Below, piece after piece: positions 9,233 through 17,461 of a stretch of 64,000 bases of DNA. The position numbers were made by a program, and so were the translations under genes. The stretch spans positions 62,001 through 126,000 of the forward strand of contig NZ_AQPF01000002.1 of the NCBI RefSeq assembly GCF_009846745.1, given 5' to 3'. The stretch comes from Alloalcanivorax xiamenensis. GTDB lineage: Bacteria; Pseudomonadota; Gammaproteobacteria; Pseudomonadales; Alcanivoracaceae. The notes under the pieces were generated by a model. It was not told the origin of the DNA. It ran no database searches and was given only the letters and a program-made list of their open reading frames with translations. Numbering within the stretch: position 1 is the stretch's first letter; every line of letters starts with the position of its first letter.

Positions 9233-10045
9233 CTATTTAGTTCTATTTGGGTGAGCGCCAACTCTCTCGGGAAGCCGGTAATGCTCCATCCCCATCAAAT
9301 CAGGGCCACATTCCAACCGTTCCAGCCAATCCAGAAAGCGCCCAATGATGACCGGAGAGGCAAAATAGCCTCCGTGCTGCGGCACGATCATTGCCGGATT
9401 CAGCTCCCGCACCATGCGCACCCAGTAGCGGCAAGCACGATTGCCAGCCATATAGCGACGGTGAAAGCCGGCCATGGCGGGAATGTGGTCCTCGAAGCGG
9501 CGCACCTCGCCTTCCTCTCCGCCCAGGGAGGCGCCGATGTCCCCGGAAAACAGGATGCGGCTGACCGGATCGTAAAAGCTGAAATTGCCCACCGAATGCA
9601 GGAAGTGGGCGGGCAAGGCCCACAGCTCCGAATCCGCGAACGGCAACACCGCCCCCTTATCCGGCAGCGCCAGAATCCGCTCCTGCCACTGCTCCCCCAC
9701 CCGCGAGGTAACAAAGGTGGACGCCAGGTGGGGCAGAAACCGCGACCATAACCGGGACACCGCTACCTTGCAGTGCGAATGCAACATCCAGCGCGGCAGC
9801 GAGGCGATGATATCCGGGTCCTGGTGGGACGCCAGAATATAGGTGAGGTCACGCAGGTTGAGATGGCGGCTCAATTCGATGGTCAGAGGGGTATAGGTAA
9901 GATCGCCGCCGGGATCAATCAGCGCGCCCTGCTCGCCGTGGCGAATGGCGAACTGATTGGCCTGCACGCCTTCACCCTGGACCAGATCATGAAATCTGGC
10001 CACCACGTGATCCCCCTGCTGGAACAGAATATCCGCCCGCGTCAT
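9233..10045 (-). CDS. Metallo-beta-lactamase-fold protein resembling the oxygen-binding diiron (ODP/flavodiiron) group
   Basis: A 270-residue soluble protein without signal peptide. It has the MBL-fold metal-ligand pattern: SHQDPDI (H-x-D-x-D), HFLHSVGNF (His), SGDIGAS (Asp) and PQHGGYF (His). The HxExDH of flavodiiron proteins appears here as HQDPD, and the FSFYDPVSRILFSGD segment resembles flavodiiron/ODP domains more than hydrolases. The longer frame starts 17 codons upstream, but ATG at 10045 has AAGGGGG immediately before it. No flavodoxin domain follows, so it is not a full flavodiiron reductase. The substrate or signal is unknown; O2/NO sensing is only a family-based possibility. It is monocistronic. 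Confidence 0.7.
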   Translation of the reverse strand: MTRADILFQQGDHVVARFHDLVQGEGVQANQFAIRHGEQGALIDPGGDLTYTPLTIELSRHLNLRDLTYILASHQDPDIIASLPRWMLHSHCKVAVSRLWSRFLPHLASTFVTSRVGEQWQERILALPDKGAVLPFADSELWALPAHFLHSVGNFSFYDPVSRILFSGDIGASLGGEEGEVRRFEDHIPAMAGFHRRYMAGNRACRYWVRMVRELNPAMIVPQHGGYFASPVIIGRFLDWLERLECGPDLMGMEHYRLPERVGAHPNRTK

Positions 10046-10677
10046 CGCGCCCCCTTGATGCAAGTCAAGTATTTTGCATAGATGGCGGCGAGACATTCTT
10101 GACCCACATCAAGACCCGCCCAGGACAGGGTCTGATAGTGGTCATAAAAAAACGCCGGGAACCATTAGTGTCCCACCATCCGCTGGCACGCTGACACGCA
10201 ACACGCCGGCACGCCAAACCCAAGGCCCGCTTACCGGCCTTGGGGACACCAATTCAAAGCAACCCCGTCATGCCGGACTTGATCCGGCATCTCCTTCCAC
10301 GAAGCCATGCGCCTTGTAGAGGAGATCCCGGGCCACACAACGGTGCTTAAAGCACCATTTGGACGCCCCACAGGGCGCCCCGAAGGGGGAGTTCAATGGT
10401 CTTAAGCCATGGAACGCTCCACCCCGGGATGCCCGAGTGGTTTCAAAGCGTGTTGGCGTGCCAGCGTGTTGCATGTTAGCGGTCCGTTCCAGCGTCCTGC
10501 CTCACACAGCCATGGACACCTCGGAGAACCCGCAAGACCCTCGGTCACAGTCAACCGAAGGACTCTTTTTTCTTTTCACTGCCGTTGATTCGAAGCTGGG
10601 CATTCCAGAGATTGAGGAGTGTCGCCAGAAAAGGGAAAGGAAGACTTCCCGCTATTCCGCGATAAGCCAAAGAATAA
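10046..10677. other. Gene-free, repeat-rich gap between the MBL-fold gene and rnpB
   Basis: No convincing gene. Contains a palindromic unit at 10270-10290 (ATGCCGGA, 5-nt loop, TCCGGCAT) inside a wider CGTCATGCCGGAC...CATCTCC block of a type often scattered in proteobacterial genomes. It also has a GC-rich stretch at 10360-10400 and two related segments built from GGCACGC/GCGTGCC words near 10180-10215 and 10450-10475, in opposite orientation. Short frames here have no family features. Confidence 0.5.
10270..10290. repeat. Short palindromic intergenic repeat
   Basis: Perfect 8-bp arms ATGCCGGA and TCCGGCAT flank the loop CTTGA. The surrounding text (CCCCGTCATGCC...GGCATCTCC) is the kind of dispersed unit often found between genes in proteobacteria. 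Only one copy was noticed in this window. Confidence 0.55.
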
Positions 10678-11036
10678 GGTGGGCCGGTCGATAAGCCGGG
10701 TTCTGTCGTGGGCAGCCATTCATCTGGGATCCCCGTCACCGAGGACCTCTAGCGACCTACCCGGATCCAGCGCGGGCCACGCCATCGGATCCCTATTTGG
10801 TCTTGCTCCGGGTGGGGTTTACCCTGCCACCGCTGTTACCAGCGGCGCGGTGCGCTCTTACCGCACCTTTTCACCCTTACCCGTCCCCGAAGGAACAGGC
10901 GGTATATTTTCTGCGGCACTGGCCGTAGCCACACCGTCACCAGTGTGACCCCCAGGCGTTACCTGGCACCCCGCCCTGTGGAGCCCGGACTTTCCTCCAG
11001 CGGTTTCCCGCCAGCGGCTGCCTGACCGACCCGGGC
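10678..11036 (-). ncRNA. rnpB: RNase P RNA (catalytic subunit, bacterial type A)
   Basis: The minus strand carries the bacterial RNase P RNA signature in order. GGAGGAAAGTCCGGGCTCC occurs near the 5' end, then GCAGGGTGCCAGGTAACGCC (with local variation), GGGTGAAAAGGTGCGGTAAG, a UAACAGC segment, AACCCCACCCGGAGCAAGAC, CCAAATAGG and, near the 3' end, CCACGACAGAACCCGGCTTA followed by TCGACC. The length of about 359 nt is close to E. coli M1 RNA (377 nt). Both ends are estimated from the P1 pairing (GGGTCGGTC with GACCGGCCC) and may be off by a few bases. It matures tRNA 5' ends together with RnpA. Confidence 0.95.
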
Positions 11037-11041
11037 GCAGC

Positions 11042-11047
11042 ATAATG
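11042..11047 (-). promoter_or_regulatory. Candidate -10 box of rnpB
   Basis: CATTAT on the minus strand lies 5-7 bp before the inferred RNase P RNA start. No good -35 box stands 16-18 bp upstream because that stretch is occupied by the inverted repeat at 11052-11084. Confidence 0.35.
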
Positions 11048-11051
11048 GATT

Positions 11052-11287
11052 CAGTTGACAGTTGATAGTGGACAGTTGACAGCGAAAAACAAAAAAACAG
11101 GAGATCCTTAGCCGCTGCGGGAAGCTTGCTTGCAAGCGAATATCGCTAAGCGCCTGAGTGAACCCCATTCGCTTGCAAGCAAGCTTCCCACGGAAAAGGC
11201 ATGAATCGACTTTGTTGATACGCAAATGAATTTTGCATCTTCGCATCTCCTTTCCGCTGTCAACTGCCCACTATCAACTGTCAATTG
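11052..11287. repeat. Composite repeat element: 33-bp inverted termini enclosing a REP-like hairpin
   Basis: The left end (11052-11084) and the right end (11255-11287) are reverse complements over 33 bp with two mismatches; the core word is CAGTTGACAGTTGATAGTGG. Between them lies a perfect REP-like hairpin (11119-11189). The right terminus overlaps the last codons and stop of rsmI. A decayed relative of the terminus occurs near 63563-63591. No transposase is encoded, so if mobile it is a non-autonomous element. Confidence 0.55.
11119..11189. repeat. REP-like hairpin pair
   Basis: Two perfectly complementary 23-nt arms, GGGAAGCTTGCTTGCAAGCG + AAT and its reverse complement, are separated by 25 nt. 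They belong to the family with a TTCGC...GCTTCCCAC core found in many gaps of this window. The pair could also end transcripts from rsmI. Confidence 0.75.
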
Positions 11288-12128
11288 TCTCCAAGTAGCT
11301 GTACAGCGCCTGCCGCTTGAGCCCGGTATGGGCGGCCAGCACGCGGGCGGCGCGGGACAGGGGCAGTTCTTCCAGCAAGGCCCGGGCCAGGGCCCGGTCG
11401 CGCTCACTGAGCAGGTCGCTTTGCCGCGCCGGGCCCAGCACCAGCACCAGTTCCCCGCGCTGCTGGTCCTTGTCGGCACGCACCCATTCCAGCACCTCCG
11501 CGACCGGTCCCCGGCGTACCGTTTCGAAGCGTTTGGTCAGCTCCCGGCACAGGGTCAGTTCCCGCTCCGGCGCCACTTTTGGCGCCAGCGCCTCAAGCAG
11601 GGACAGCACCCGATGAGGCGCTTCATAGATGATGGTCGTCAGGTCCGCGGCGGCCAGCCGTTCCAAAACCCGTTCCCGGGCGGCGCCCTTGGCCGGTGGA
11701 AAACCTTCGAACAAAAAGCGATCGCTGGGCTGGCCGGCCACCGCCAGCGCCGCCAGCAACGCCGAAGCTCCGGGAATCGGCACCACCATCACCCCCGCAT
11801 CCTGGCAAGCCCGCACCAGACGGTAGCCCGGATCACTGACCAGCGGCGTGCCGGCATCGCTGATCAATGCTCCGTTTTCACCATCGGCCAGCCGCGCCAC
11901 CAGATCCGGAGTGCGCTGCTGTTCATTGTGGTCGTGGCAGCTGATCAGGCGAGCGGAGATTCCCAATTGCTGCATCAGCCCCTGGCTATGCCGGGTGTCC
12001 TCGGCGGCCACCCAATCCACTTCCTGTAACACCTGGATGGCGCGCCGGGAAATATCGTCCAGATTACCGATCGGTGTGCTGACTACGTATAGGCAGCCCG
12101 CGTCGGCGGCGTCGGAGGGTCGGGTCAT
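11274..12128 (-). CDS. rsmI: 16S rRNA (cytidine(1402)-2'-O)-methyltransferase RsmI
   Basis: SAM-dependent tetrapyrrole-methylase-fold enzyme that 2'-O-methylates C1402, the same base that RsmH modifies. The product has 284 residues, with the N-terminal LYVVSTPIGNLDDIS motif, EDTRHSQGLM, SDAGTPLVSDPGYRLV and GASALLAAL motifs in family order. It diverges from lpoA, a common gammaproteobacterial arrangement. The last residues (ETIDS and stop) are encoded inside the 33-bp repeat at 11255-11287, so the native C-terminus may have been replaced. Confidence 0.95.
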   Translation of the reverse strand: MTRPSDAADAGCLYVVSTPIGNLDDISRRAIQVLQEVDWVAAEDTRHSQGLMQQLGISARLISCHDHNEQQRTPDLVARLADGENGALISDAGTPLVSDPGYRLVRACQDAGVMVVPIPGASALLAALAVAGQPSDRFLFEGFPPAKGAARERVLERLAAADLTTIIYEAPHRVLSLLEALAPKVAPERELTLCRELTKRFETVRRGPVAEVLEWVRADKDQQRGELVLVLGPARQSDLLSERDRALARALLEELPLSRAARVLAAHTGLKRQALYSYLETIDS

Positions 12129-12209
12129 TTTACGTGCTCTGTCTCACTGATAGGGCAAGAGAGGGGGCGCGCAGCGCCGCCAGGGGTTATTCGCGAGTCG
12201 GAAAGTGCC

Positions 12210-12215
12210 TACAAT
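12210..12215 (+). promoter_or_regulatory. Candidate -10 box for lpoA
   Basis: TACAAT on the plus strand, 42 bp before the lpoA start, is a good -10 match. The -35 position (TTATTC at 12187-12192, 17-bp spacing) is weak. Confidence 0.35.
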
Positions 12216-12257
12216 ACCGGCTCCATTCCCGCAGTAGCAAAGGGTTATCCCATCGTC

Positions 12258-14057
12258 ATGGAATTGAGACCGATCAGATGGGCCGCGTTGCTGGTGATTC
12301 TCACCATCACCGGCTGCGCCCAGACACCAGGGGCATATCAACGCAGCGGCACCCCCGCCATGGACACGGCTCCCGCCCGTGAAGCCCCCTCCAGCACCGA
12401 GACCGCCAGGCAGCGCCTTGGTGATCTGGCGGATCCGGCGCGGACCGACACCGCCCTTTCCTGGGCCAGCTATTATCTGGTCAACGACCGGGCCCAGGAG
12501 GCCAGCGACGTGCTGGACCTGGTGCGCGGCGGCGCCCAGAGCATGGATCAGCGTTTCCGCTGGTTGCAGTTGAGCGCCCAGGCCCTGCTCGGCCAGCGCC
12601 AACCACAACCGGCGCTGGATCTGCTCGACAGCTACCAGGGGGATATCCGTTCCATGCCCGCGGATCAGCAGGCACGTCTTGCTTTGCTGCACGCGGACGC
12701 CCTCGCTCTCAACGACAATCTGATGGAAAGCCTCAAGGAGCGAGTGGAAATCCAGCCGCGTCTGGGGCGTTCCGACCGCGCCTACAACCAGGACATGACC
12801 TGGCAGGCGCTGCTGCGTGTACCACGCAATCAATTGCAGCAGGAAGCCGAAGGCGCCAGCGGTGATCTGCTCGGCTGGCTGGAACTGGCGGACATCTACC
12901 GCGACGCCCAGGCCGGTCTCGACGATCAGGTGGCGCGAATGAATGACTGGCAGCAACGCTGGCCACGGCACCCGGCCCAGGCGCGGTTGCCCGAGACGCT
13001 CAACGCCATGCGCAGCGCCGCGCAGGAACGGCCGGCCCGGGTCGCGGTTCTGCTGCCGGAAAGCGGCCCTCTCTCCTATGCCGGCAACGCGCTCCATGAT
13101 GGCCTCATGGCCGGCTATTACCTGGCCCGGGACAATGGCGACTACACCCCCGAGCTACGTTTCTACGATACCGCCGACGCCAATGCCGCCCAGGTCTATC
13201 AGCAGGCGGTGATGGACGGCGCGCAATTCGTGATCGGTCCGCTGGCCAAGGACCAGGTGGCCGCCATCGATGCGCTCGGCACTCCGCCGGTTCCCACTCT
13301 GGCGCTGAACTACCTGGACGATGGCGGCAGCGGCCTGTATCAGTTCGGCCTGGCGCCGGAAGACGAAGCGCGCCAGGTGGCCCGCGACGGTTACGCCGCC
13401 GGCGCGGTGAGAGCGGGCGTGCTCTACCCCAACTCGGAGTGGGGCTACCGCGTCGCCGAAGCGTTCACTGATGCCTGGCAGTCACAAGGTGGCTCCATCG
13501 TGGTCAGCCGCACCTACGCCGATGACGACATCGGCGGCTCGGTGAAAGCGTTTCTCGGCGAGGCCCGCGGCAATCTCGGTTCCAGCGGCGGCAAGGAATT
13601 CCGTCCCCGTGGCCCGGAGGACATGGCGTTTGTGTTCCTGGTCGCCAACGCCGACCAGGGGCGTCAGGTCAAACCGGCCCTGAACTACCACTACGCCCGC
13701 TATCTTCCGGTGCACAGTACCTCCTATATTTACGGCGGTATCCCCGACCCGCGCCGCGACCAGGATCTGGACCGGGTCCAGTTCGTGGACATGCCTTGGG
13801 TGTTGAATCCGGACCAGCGTCTCGAGGAGATGGCCACGGCGAACTGGCCGGATGGCCACGGCCGCTACACCCGCCTGTTCGCCATGGGCGTGGACGCCTT
13901 CCGTCTGCAAGCCCGGCTGCCCATGCTGAACAGCGCGCCAGGCAGCACCCTGTCCGGCGCCACCGGCGTGCTGCATCTGGACGGCCAGCGCGTGGTGCGC
14001 GAACTGCAGTGGGCCACGTTCAAAGGGGGCCTGCCCAGCCCACTGCTGACGCCCTGA
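12258..14057 (+). CDS. lpoA: Penicillin-binding protein activator LpoA (LppC family lipoprotein)
   Basis: Outer-membrane lipoprotein that activates PBP1a from the periplasmic side. The 599-residue product has a signal peptide ending in lipobox ITGC (lipidated Cys20), an N-terminal helical TPR-like region (about 40-240) and a C-terminal periplasmic-binding-protein-like domain starting RPARVAVLLPESGPLSYAGNA near residue 255. Its position beside rsmI and before yraN-diaA-dolP is the conserved LpoA neighbourhood. The ATG at 12258 directly precedes the signal peptide. Confidence 0.92.
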   Translation: MELRPIRWAALLVILTITGCAQTPGAYQRSGTPAMDTAPAREAPSSTETARQRLGDLADPARTDTALSWASYYLVNDRAQEASDVLDLVRGGAQSMDQRFRWLQLSAQALLGQRQPQPALDLLDSYQGDIRSMPADQQARLALLHADALALNDNLMESLKERVEIQPRLGRSDRAYNQDMTWQALLRVPRNQLQQEAEGASGDLLGWLELADIYRDAQAGLDDQVARMNDWQQRWPRHPAQARLPETLNAMRSAAQERPARVAVLLPESGPLSYAGNALHDGLMAGYYLARDNGDYTPELRFYDTADANAAQVYQQAVMDGAQFVIGPLAKDQVAAIDALGTPPVPTLALNYLDDGGSGLYQFGLAPEDEARQVARDGYAAGAVRAGVLYPNSEWGYRVAEAFTDAWQSQGGSIVVSRTYADDDIGGSVKAFLGEARGNLGSSGGKEFRPRGPEDMAFVFLVANADQGRQVKPALNYHYARYLPVHSTSYIYGGIPDPRRDQDLDRVQFVDMPWVLNPDQRLEEMATANWPDGHGRYTRLFAMGVDAFRLQARLPMLNSAPGSTLSGATGVLHLDGQRVVRELQWATFKGGLPSPLLTP

Positions 14058-14061
14058 TCCG

Positions 14062-14433
14062 GTGCTTGGCGCCAGGCGCGGTCAACGGGCGGAGTGGCAG
14101 GCCCTGCGCTGGTTGCGGGCGCGGGGTCTGCGCCCGGTAGCGCGGAACTACCGTTGCCGCCAGGGCGAAGTGGATCTGATCATGACCGACCACGACACTT
14201 TGGTCTTCATTGAGGTACGCTGGCGCAGCCGCCGCGACTACGGTGGCGCGCTGGCCTCGGTGACCCGCGCCAAACAACGGCGGCTGCACGTCGCCGCCCG
14301 TCATTTTCTGGCTCATAATGCCCGCTGGGGCTCCCATCCCTGCCGTTTCGACGTGCTCGGGCTGGAACCGGATGGTGACGGAGAGGTCCGTTACCAATGG
14401 GTGCAAAACGCTTTTTACGGAGAAGAAAGATGA
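14062..14433 (+). CDS. YraN/UPF0102 family predicted endonuclease-fold protein
   Basis: A 123-residue cytoplasmic protein from a GTG start 4 bp after the lpoA stop. Family features: R-x-G-x-x-AE-like N-terminus (RRGQRAEWQALRWL), ARNYRCRQGEVDLI, then LVFIEVRWRS. This fits the PD-(D/E)xK-like core with Asp and Glu in place and Arg in the last position, common in this family. The biochemical role is not established. It overlaps the diaA start region by 4 bp, so it is in the lpoA-yraN-diaA-dolP operon. Confidence 0.9.
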   Translation: MLGARRGQRAEWQALRWLRARGLRPVARNYRCRQGEVDLIMTDHDTLVFIEVRWRSRRDYGGALASVTRAKQRRLHVAARHFLAHNARWGSHPCRFDVLGLEPDGDGEVRYQWVQNAFYGEER

Positions 14434-15017
14434 GTGTGGATCGCATCAGGCAACTGTTCGCCGAAAGTCTGGAAACCAAGGCGAAAGCCGGGGAAGTGCT
14501 CCCCGAGGTGATCGCCATGGCCGGCCAGGTGATGGTGGAGTGCTTGCTCAACGGCGGCAAGATTCTCAGTTGCGGTAACGGCGGTTCCGCCGGCGATGCC
14601 CAGCACTTCTCCTCCGAGCTGCTCAACCGCTTCGAAATGGAACGCCCGGCGCTGCCGGCGGTGGCGTTGACCACCGATTCCTCCACCCTGACCTCCATCG
14701 CCAACGATTACAGCTACAACGAGATCTTCTCCAAGCAGGTGCGCGCGCTTGGCAACAGCGGCGACGTGCTGTTGGCGATCTCCACCAGCGGCAATTCCGC
14801 CAACGTGATCCAGGCGATCCAGGCGGCCCACGACCGTGACATGAAAGTGGTGGCGATGACCGGCCGGGAAGGCGGCGAGATGGTGAACCTGTACGGCCCC
14901 CAGGACATCGAGATCCGGGTGCCGGCGCACTCCACCGCCCGTATTCAGGAAGTGCACCTGCTGGTGATCCACGCCCTGTGTGACTTTATTGACCAACAGC
15001 TGTTCGGAGGAGCCTGA
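14430..15017 (+). CDS. diaA: SIS-domain protein DiaA (DnaA initiator-associating factor; GmhA-like)
   Basis: A 195-residue SIS-fold protein. In E. coli DiaA is a tetramer that binds DnaA and promotes timely replication initiation. The sugar-phosphate-binding loop is visible as GNGGSAGDAQHFSSEL (about residues 50-65) and the second SIS motif as AISTSGNSANVIQA. A longer frame starts at 14397, but ATG at 14430 with GGAGAAGAA upstream gives the usual MxxDRIRQLFxESL start. GmhA (heptose isomerase) is the close alternative; the neighbours (lpoA, yraN, dolP) favour DiaA. Confidence 0.88.
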   Translation: MSVDRIRQLFAESLETKAKAGEVLPEVIAMAGQVMVECLLNGGKILSCGNGGSAGDAQHFSSELLNRFEMERPALPAVALTTDSSTLTSIANDYSYNEIFSKQVRALGNSGDVLLAISTSGNSANVIQAIQAAHDRDMKVVAMTGREGGEMVNLYGPQDIEIRVPAHSTARIQEVHLLVIHALCDFIDQQLFGGA

Positions 15018-15586
15018 TGCGCGTCACGGGTTTGATCGTGTTGTTGGCCACCCTGCTCACCGCGGGCTGCACCAGCATGACCAAGAACATGTCCGAGGAA
15101 CCGGTGGATCAGGATCACGGCTCCCGCACCTTCGGGGCGTTCATCGAGGACGGCAACATCGAGCGCAAGGTGAAGATCAATCTGGCCCGCACCAGCGCCG
15201 ATCTGGACGAATCCCACATTGTCGTGGTCAGTTTCAACGGCAATGTGCTGCTGGCCGGCCAGGTGGCCAGCGAATCCCTGAAAACCCAGGCGGAAAACAT
15301 CGCCCGCGACGTGCGCCATGTGCGCAACGTTCATAATGAGCTGCGCGTGGCCGGCAACAACTCCGCCATGGCCCGCACCAACGACGCCTGGCTCACCACC
15401 AAGGTAAAAAGCCGTCTGGTGCTGAGCGGTGATACCCCCGGCATGCGCACCAAGGTGGTCACCGAAAACGGCGTGGTTTACCTGATGGGGCTGCTTACCC
15501 ACCAGGAAGCCGACATGGCCGTGCAGAAAGTTCAGAAAGTCGGCGGCGTGCAGAAGATCGTCAAGATCATCGAATACATCGACTAA
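15017..15586 (+). CDS. dolP: BON-domain outer-membrane lipoprotein DolP (YraP)
   Basis: A 189-residue lipoprotein with lipobox LTAGC (Cys18) and two BON domains (about residues 42-115 and 120-188), seen as FNGNVLLAGQVASESLKTQAE and TENGVVYLMGLLTHQEAD. DolP localises to division sites and supports outer-membrane integrity. The start overlaps the diaA stop by 1 bp. It is the last gene of the operon; a GC-rich hairpin follows at about 15595-15620. Confidence 0.92.
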   Translation: MRVTGLIVLLATLLTAGCTSMTKNMSEEPVDQDHGSRTFGAFIEDGNIERKVKINLARTSADLDESHIVVVSFNGNVLLAGQVASESLKTQAENIARDVRHVRNVHNELRVAGNNSAMARTNDAWLTTKVKSRLVLSGDTPGMRTKVVTENGVVYLMGLLTHQEADMAVQKVQKVGGVQKIVKIIEYID

Positions 15587-15594
15587 CCGATCCG

Positions 15595-15620
15595 GGGCGG
15601 TGCCACCACCGCCTCCCCCT
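15595..15620 (+). terminator. Possible terminator hairpin after dolP
   Basis: GGGGCGGTG and CACCGCCTCCCC can pair with one bulge just after the dolP stop. It lacks a clear T-run, so termination is uncertain. A second perfect 7-bp hairpin (ACCGACG / CGTCGGT, 15644-15660) follows. Confidence 0.35.
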
Positions 15621-15759
15621 TCCAAACTCAGTCAAGATTATTGACCGACGCTTCGTCGGTTCCGACGATGCTCACCCGCCGCCACCCTCGCTAACGTAAT
15701 ACACCGACCGATCCGGCTCTCCGCCCGCCACCCGACAACGACAACAACCAGGTGCCTCC

Positions 15760-17319
15760 ATGACCGTCCCGTTGATGACGCTGAAATCCCTGTACACCGG
15801 TGCTCTGGCCCGTTTCGCGGACCGCCGCGCGCTGACCATGGAGGGCCGCGACCTCAGTTATGCCGAGTTGCAGCGCGGCAGCTTTCAGGTCGGCAACGCC
15901 CTCATCGAGGTCGGCGTCACTCCGGGCACCCGGGTGGCGCTCGCCATGGCCAACTGCCTGGAGTTCGCGGTGGCGGCCCAGGGGGTGATTCAGGCCGGCG
16001 CCACGCGGGTGGCGCTGAACAGCATGCTCAGCGACGATGAGGTGCTCTATATTCTGGCCGACTCCAACACCCGGGTGGCCATTGTCGATGCCCAGCGTTT
16101 CGAGCTGCTCTCCCGTCACCGTGATCGCTTGCCGGAACTGGAGCAGGTAATCGCACTTGGCCCAGCGAGGGACTGCCCGGAAGGCATGATCCCTTGGGAC
16201 CACTTCCTCGCCTCCGGCAAACCGGAGTACACCGACGTCAAAGTAACACCGGATGATCTGGCCTTCATTCCCTACACCGGCGGCACCACCGGCAAACCCA
16301 AGGGGGTCCTGCACAGCCAGAAGAACATTTACCTGAATCTGCTTTCCCACCAGATGGAGTTGGCACTGCGGGATGACGAGCGCTTCCTGCTCACCTCCCC
16401 TCTGCCTCATGCCGCCGGCAGTATTCTGATGGCCGGGCTGCTGAAAGGCGCCACCCATTACATCGAGCCCGGCTTCGATCCGGCCACCGTGATTCGCCGC
16501 ATCAGCGAGGACAAGGTCACTCTCACCTTCATGGTGCCCACCATGATTTATCGGCTGCTGGACTGGCTGGAGGCCAATCCGGAGCCCCGTCCGGATCTGA
16601 GTTCGTTGCGCACCATGCTCTACGGCGCCGCCCCGATCACCGCGGAGCGTCTGACTCAGGGGCTGGAAACCTTCGGTCCGGTGTTCGTGCAATTGTACGG
16701 CCAGTCGGAAGCCCCCAACTTCATCACCCGGTTGCGCCGGGAGGATCACAACCCGGCCCATCCGGAGCGGCTGCTCAGTTGCGGCCAGGCCGCGACCATG
16801 AGTCAGGTCCGCATCGTCAACGACAAAGGCGAAACGGTGCCGGCGGGAGAAAGCGGTGAAGTGGCGGCCCGCACACCATACAACATGCTCGGTTATCACG
16901 GCCTGCCGGAGAAAAGCGCCGAAACGCTGGTGGACGGCTGGCTGCACACCGGTGACATCGGACGGATGGACGCGGACGGGTATCTGTACCTGCTGGACCG
17001 CAAGAACGACATGATCATCAGCGGCGGCATGAACGTGTACACCTCGGAGGTGGAGAACGCGATCCAGCCGTATCCCGGTGTTGGCCAGGTGGCAGTGGTG
17101 GGCCTGCCCGATTCGGATTGGGGCGAGGCGGTCACCGCGTTCGTGGTCCCCGATACCAGCGCGCCGCTGGATCTTCAGGCGCTGCTGAGCCACTGCAAAG
17201 CGGCCCTGTCCAAATACAAGGTCCCCAAGCAGATCCATCTGGTCGACAGCCTGCCGCTCACCGCCTACGGCAAACTGGACAAGAAGGCCCTTCGCCAGCA
17301 ATGGGCGGCCGATTCCTAG
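15760..17319 (+). CDS. AMP-forming acyl-CoA ligase (FadD-like, class I adenylate-forming)
   Basis: ATP-dependent activation of a carboxylic acid to its CoA thioester. The 519-residue product has the AMP-binding P-loop YTGGTTGKPKG at 172-182, YGQSEAPNF, the GWLHTGDIGRMDADGYLYL core and DRKNDMIISGG hinge. The conserved C-terminal lysine is Lys505 (AYGKLDKKAL). The substrate is not readable from the motifs; medium/long-chain or aromatic acids are all possible. It is followed by an SDR and an MFS gene on the same strand, probably a small catabolic unit. Promoter not identified. Confidence 0.85.
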   Translation: MTVPLMTLKSLYTGALARFADRRALTMEGRDLSYAELQRGSFQVGNALIEVGVTPGTRVALAMANCLEFAVAAQGVIQAGATRVALNSMLSDDEVLYILADSNTRVAIVDAQRFELLSRHRDRLPELEQVIALGPARDCPEGMIPWDHFLASGKPEYTDVKVTPDDLAFIPYTGGTTGKPKGVLHSQKNIYLNLLSHQMELALRDDERFLLTSPLPHAAGSILMAGLLKGATHYIEPGFDPATVIRRISEDKVTLTFMVPTMIYRLLDWLEANPEPRPDLSSLRTMLYGAAPITAERLTQGLETFGPVFVQLYGQSEAPNFITRLRREDHNPAHPERLLSCGQAATMSQVRIVNDKGETVPAGESGEVAARTPYNMLGYHGLPEKSAETLVDGWLHTGDIGRMDADGYLYLLDRKNDMIISGGMNVYTSEVENAIQPYPGVGQVAVVGLPDSDWGEAVTAFVVPDTSAPLDLQALLSHCKAALSKYKVPKQIHLVDSLPLTAYGKLDKKALRQQWAADS

Positions 17320-17343
17320 CGCCTGTTCACACCGTGAGCGCTG

Positions 17344-17415
17344 TATTCGCGAGTAAGCTCGCTTCCCACAAAGGGAACCGCGGAACCGCTGTGGGAAGCT
17401 GCCTTGGCAGCGAAT
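17344..17415. repeat. REP-like inverted pair
   Basis: Two diverged units in opposite orientation: TATTCGCGAGTAAGCTCGCT + TCCCACA and TGTGGGAAGCTGCCTTGGCA + GCGAAT. They lie between the ligase and SDR genes and share the TTCGC...TTCCCAC core of the window's repeat family. Confidence 0.65.
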
Positions 17416-17461
17416 TGGCGTGTAGCGCAAACATCGTGAAACCTGCAAGAGAGGTCCAAGC

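Noticed and set aside
10425..10475. tRNA-like text GCCCGAGTGGTTTC resembling a class II D-arm
   Set aside because: No T-arm (GGTTCRA), anticodon stem or acceptor pairing follows.
15644..15660. Perfect hairpin ACCGACG/CGTCGGT as terminator of dolP
   Set aside because: No T-run follows on either strand; the stem is short.
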